This document shows, in pieces, positions 62,250 through 64,000 of a DNA stretch of 64,000 nt. The translations under genes were made by a program, and so were the position numbers. How positions within the stretch are numbered: the first letter of the stretch is position 1; each line of letters opens with the position of its first letter. This DNA comes from Olavius algarvensis Delta 4 endosymbiont (GTDB taxonomy: Bacteria; Desulfobacterota; Desulfobacteria; Desulfobacterales; CAJINA01). Below the pieces are notes generated by a model. The model searched no databases, was not told where the DNA came from, and saw nothing but the letters and a program-made list of their open reading frames with translations. The DNA lies in the NCBI GenBank assembly GCA_905176665.1, contig CAJINA010000119.1, positions 62,001-126,000 on the forward strand, in the 5' to 3' direction.

Positions 62250-63338
62250 ATGCGCAACGACATCAACCGGACCATGATCGGCGGGTTTATCGTCGGGGCA
62301 ATTGCCCTGGCGGTGACGGGTATCCTCCTGTTCGGATCGGGCAACTTCTTGAAGGAAAGAGAAGAGCTCGTCCTCTATTTCAGCGGATCGGTTAAGGGCC
62401 TGGGACTTGGAGCAGGGGTCCAGTTTAAAGGCGTGCCGGTCGGCAAGGTGACCAAGATCAATCTGATTTACGCACCGGACAAACAGGAATTCTATACCCG
62501 GGTGCTTGTTGAAACCACCGGTGAAGTGGTCAAGGTCGTCGATTCCCGGAAACCGGACGGTCTCGGCCGCAAGGAAGTGAACATGGAGAATATCGATTTC
62601 ATGATCTCCAACGGGTTACGGGCCAAACTGCAGCTGGAAAGTTTTGTGACCGGCAAGCTGCTGGTGGCGCTGGACTACCACCCGGGCACCCCCGTCGATC
62701 TGAAACGGTATGACCAAGATCTCCAAGAGCTGCCGACCTTGCTGACGGACTTCGAGACGCTGGCCAAGACTTTTGACAAACTCAATCTCAAGGACATGGT
62801 CCAGTCCGCTAAAAACGCCATCGAAAGTATCGACAACCTGGCCAGTTCGCCCGACCTGCAGGCAGTCCCCGGCGCCCTCAACGAGACCCTGCAAAGCTAC
62901 CGCCGGCTGGCCGACAATCTTGATAACCGCATCGCTACACTGACTGACGGATTGGCCGATACGCTGGTGGATACCCGCAGCCTGGTAAAGAAGCTCGATC
63001 AGCAGGTAGACCCCGTGGCAGTGGGCATAACCGGCACGACCGATGATCTGCGGGCCGTGCTGCAGAAAATCGACCGCCAGACCGAGCCGCTGCTGAGTGA
63101 TTTGCGGGCAACCGCTGCGGCAGCACGATCGGCGCTGAACCGGGCGGATGAAATGTTGACCAATATGGCCACCTTGTCCGATGAGAACTCGAGCCTGGTG
63201 TATCAGGCCCAGTCCACGCTGACGGAATTGAGTGCCGCCGCCCGTTCCATGAACCTGTTGGCCAACTACCTGGCCAAGCACCCGGAAGCACTCCTCCAGG
63301 GCAAGGCCGCCCAGGAAAACCAAGGGGAACCTCAATGA
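62250..63338 (+). CDS. mlaD: MlaD-type MCE-domain protein
   Basis: 362 residues. One N-terminal membrane helix (IGGFIVGAIALAVTGILLFG) and an MCE domain (LVLYFSGSVKGLGLGAGVQF, GVPVGKVTKINL), then a long helical tail (about 190-350). MCE proteins form hexamers in the periplasm that pass phospholipids. The tail is longer than E. coli MlaD, more like the MCE proteins with needle-like extensions. Overlaps the next gene by four bases. Confidence 0.92.
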   Translation: MRNDINRTMIGGFIVGAIALAVTGILLFGSGNFLKEREELVLYFSGSVKGLGLGAGVQFKGVPVGKVTKINLIYAPDKQEFYTRVLVETTGEVVKVVDSRKPDGLGRKEVNMENIDFMISNGLRAKLQLESFVTGKLLVALDYHPGTPVDLKRYDQDLQELPTLLTDFETLAKTFDKLNLKDMVQSAKNAIESIDNLASSPDLQAVPGALNETLQSYRRLADNLDNRIATLTDGLADTLVDTRSLVKKLDQQVDPVAVGITGTTDDLRAVLQKIDRQTEPLLSDLRATAAAARSALNRADEMLTNMATLSDENSSLVYQAQSTLTELSAAARSMNLLANYLAKHPEALLQGKAAQENQGEPQ

Positions 63339-63988
63339 TAAAACGCATCCTGCTGGCATCTTGTATCATCGCCATTACCGGTACCCTTTCCGCCTGTATC
63401 AACCTGGGTACCGGTTGGTCCCCGGCGACCAAATTCTATATGCTCGCCACGGAGTTGCCCGAACAGGCGGCCCCGGCAAAGGTCACCCTGCCGGCCGGAT
63501 TTTCGATCGGCGTTGGCCCGGTTCGCGTTCCGCGCTACCTGAGTTTGCCCATGCTGGTGACCCGGACCGGACCCCATGAAATGCAGTCCGACGAATTTCA
63601 CCAGTGGGCCGAACCGCTGCCCGAAAATATCACCCGGGTGATGAGTTCCGATTTGCTGTTGCTGACCGGCGCGGCGCATGCCTTTGCCTTTCCATGGCGG
63701 TCGGCTATCCCGATCGATGTGCAGGTCATCGTGAACGTGATGCAGTTCGATGTGGCGCCGGGCGGCAACGTTATCCTGAAGGCGCAGTGGAGCCTGCTCG
63801 GAGATAGGGGCAAACAGGTCTGGTTGACCCGGCGATCCGCCATCACCCGGCCCGCACCGGGGGGCAGTCATGCCGAGCAGGTGGCCGGGATGAGCGCGGC
63901 CCTAACCGAGTTGACCCGGGAGATTGCAGCCGCTATTATGGCAAAAGTTGCTGAAAAAAGGCCGGCCGGCGGTTCTTCGGTCGGATAA
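63335..63988 (+). CDS. PqiC-like ABC-type transport auxiliary lipoprotein
   Basis: 217 residues beginning KRILLASCIIAITGTLSACI (lipobox LSAC, Cys near 20), and mature part TGWSPATKFYMLATELPEQA, VGPVRVPRYLSLPMLVTRT. This is the PqiC/auxiliary-lipoprotein fold seen with MCE systems. Completes the mla operon; the window ends 12 bases after its stop. Confidence 0.88.
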   Translation: MIKRILLASCIIAITGTLSACINLGTGWSPATKFYMLATELPEQAAPAKVTLPAGFSIGVGPVRVPRYLSLPMLVTRTGPHEMQSDEFHQWAEPLPENITRVMSSDLLLLTGAAHAFAFPWRSAIPIDVQVIVNVMQFDVAPGGNVILKAQWSLLGDRGKQVWLTRRSAITRPAPGGSHAEQVAGMSAALTELTREIAAAIMAKVAEKRPAGGSSVG

Positions 63989-64000
63989 CCTGAGAATATC

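Noticed and set aside
1-64000. CRISPR array, rRNA or complete IS element
   Set aside because: No regularly spaced direct repeats, no rRNA signatures and no transposase or integrase frame were seen.

Overview
The window looks like a chromosomal segment of a Desulfobacterota (delta-proteobacterial, Desulfobacterales-like) anaerobe. The inference rests on a giant HdrA-type electron-transfer flavoprotein with an in-frame UGA at the HdrA Cys/Sec site, a second UGA-containing selenoprotein (peroxiredoxin), PAS-LuxR and DVU1555/1556-like families, a PEP-synthase-like gene next to an FMN-binding partner, and many small Fe-S or zinc-ribbon proteins. No rRNA, CRISPR array, integrase or complete transposon is visible. 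There is one tRNA, tRNA-Ala(CGC).

Layout. 0-3.9 kb: two MITE-like elements, a tandem pair of tiny paralogous acidic Cys peptides on the minus strand, an FMN split-barrel protein, a methyltransferase with a SlyD/FKBP-like N-terminal region, and a PAS-LuxR regulator with an in-frame stop in its HTH. 4-12.7 kb: a photolyase/membrane-lipid cluster (class II photolyase, FAD amine-oxidase-like protein, DUF1365-cyclopropane synthase fusion with two lesions, SRPBCC-SDR fusion, chalcone-isomerase-like protein, GPH/MFS transporter), similar in content to photo-oxidative-stress clusters of aerobes. 12.7-21.4 kb: FMN protein plus a broken PEP-synthase-like gene, an ADP-ribosylglycohydrolase, an HSP90-like ATPase, an isolated rpsD, an amidohydrolase and a ThiS-like protein. 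21.5-27.2 kb: a tightly packed four-gene operon with a coiled-coil protein, a roadblock/TM/OmpA protein, a Ras-like GTPase and a soluble hybrid histidine kinase. 27.6-29.2 kb: tRNA-Ala, and 1.5 kb bounded by a second degenerate copy of the tRNA 3' end and terminator. 29.2-40.4 kb: mixed small genes, GalT-like enzyme, FecR protein, Mn-type SOD, YecA/SEC-C protein, HU and an HU-TM-LysM fusion, and a ferritin-like/receiver fusion. 40.5-43.2 kb: an ArsR-controlled arsenic methylation operon. 43.4-49.3 kb: HdrA, NUDIX, SurE. 49.5-56.2 kb: pyruvate dehydrogenase E1-E2-E3 and the Sec peroxiredoxin. 56.4-64 kb: ferredoxin protein, GlxA-type regulator, lipoprotein, YciH, and an Mla lipid-transport operon.

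Cross-cutting themes. Five copies of one short intergenic element (TIRs paired within a copy but different between copies) are scattered through the window; two of them flank mlaE in opposite orientation. Two further repeat families are present. Several genes carry in-frame TAA/TGA stops or homopolymer frameshifts (about 3.05, 7.86, 8.26, 13.34, 13.45, 15.5 and 34.9 kb). These are either assembly errors or real decay and must be separated from the two UGA codons that are very probably selenocysteine.
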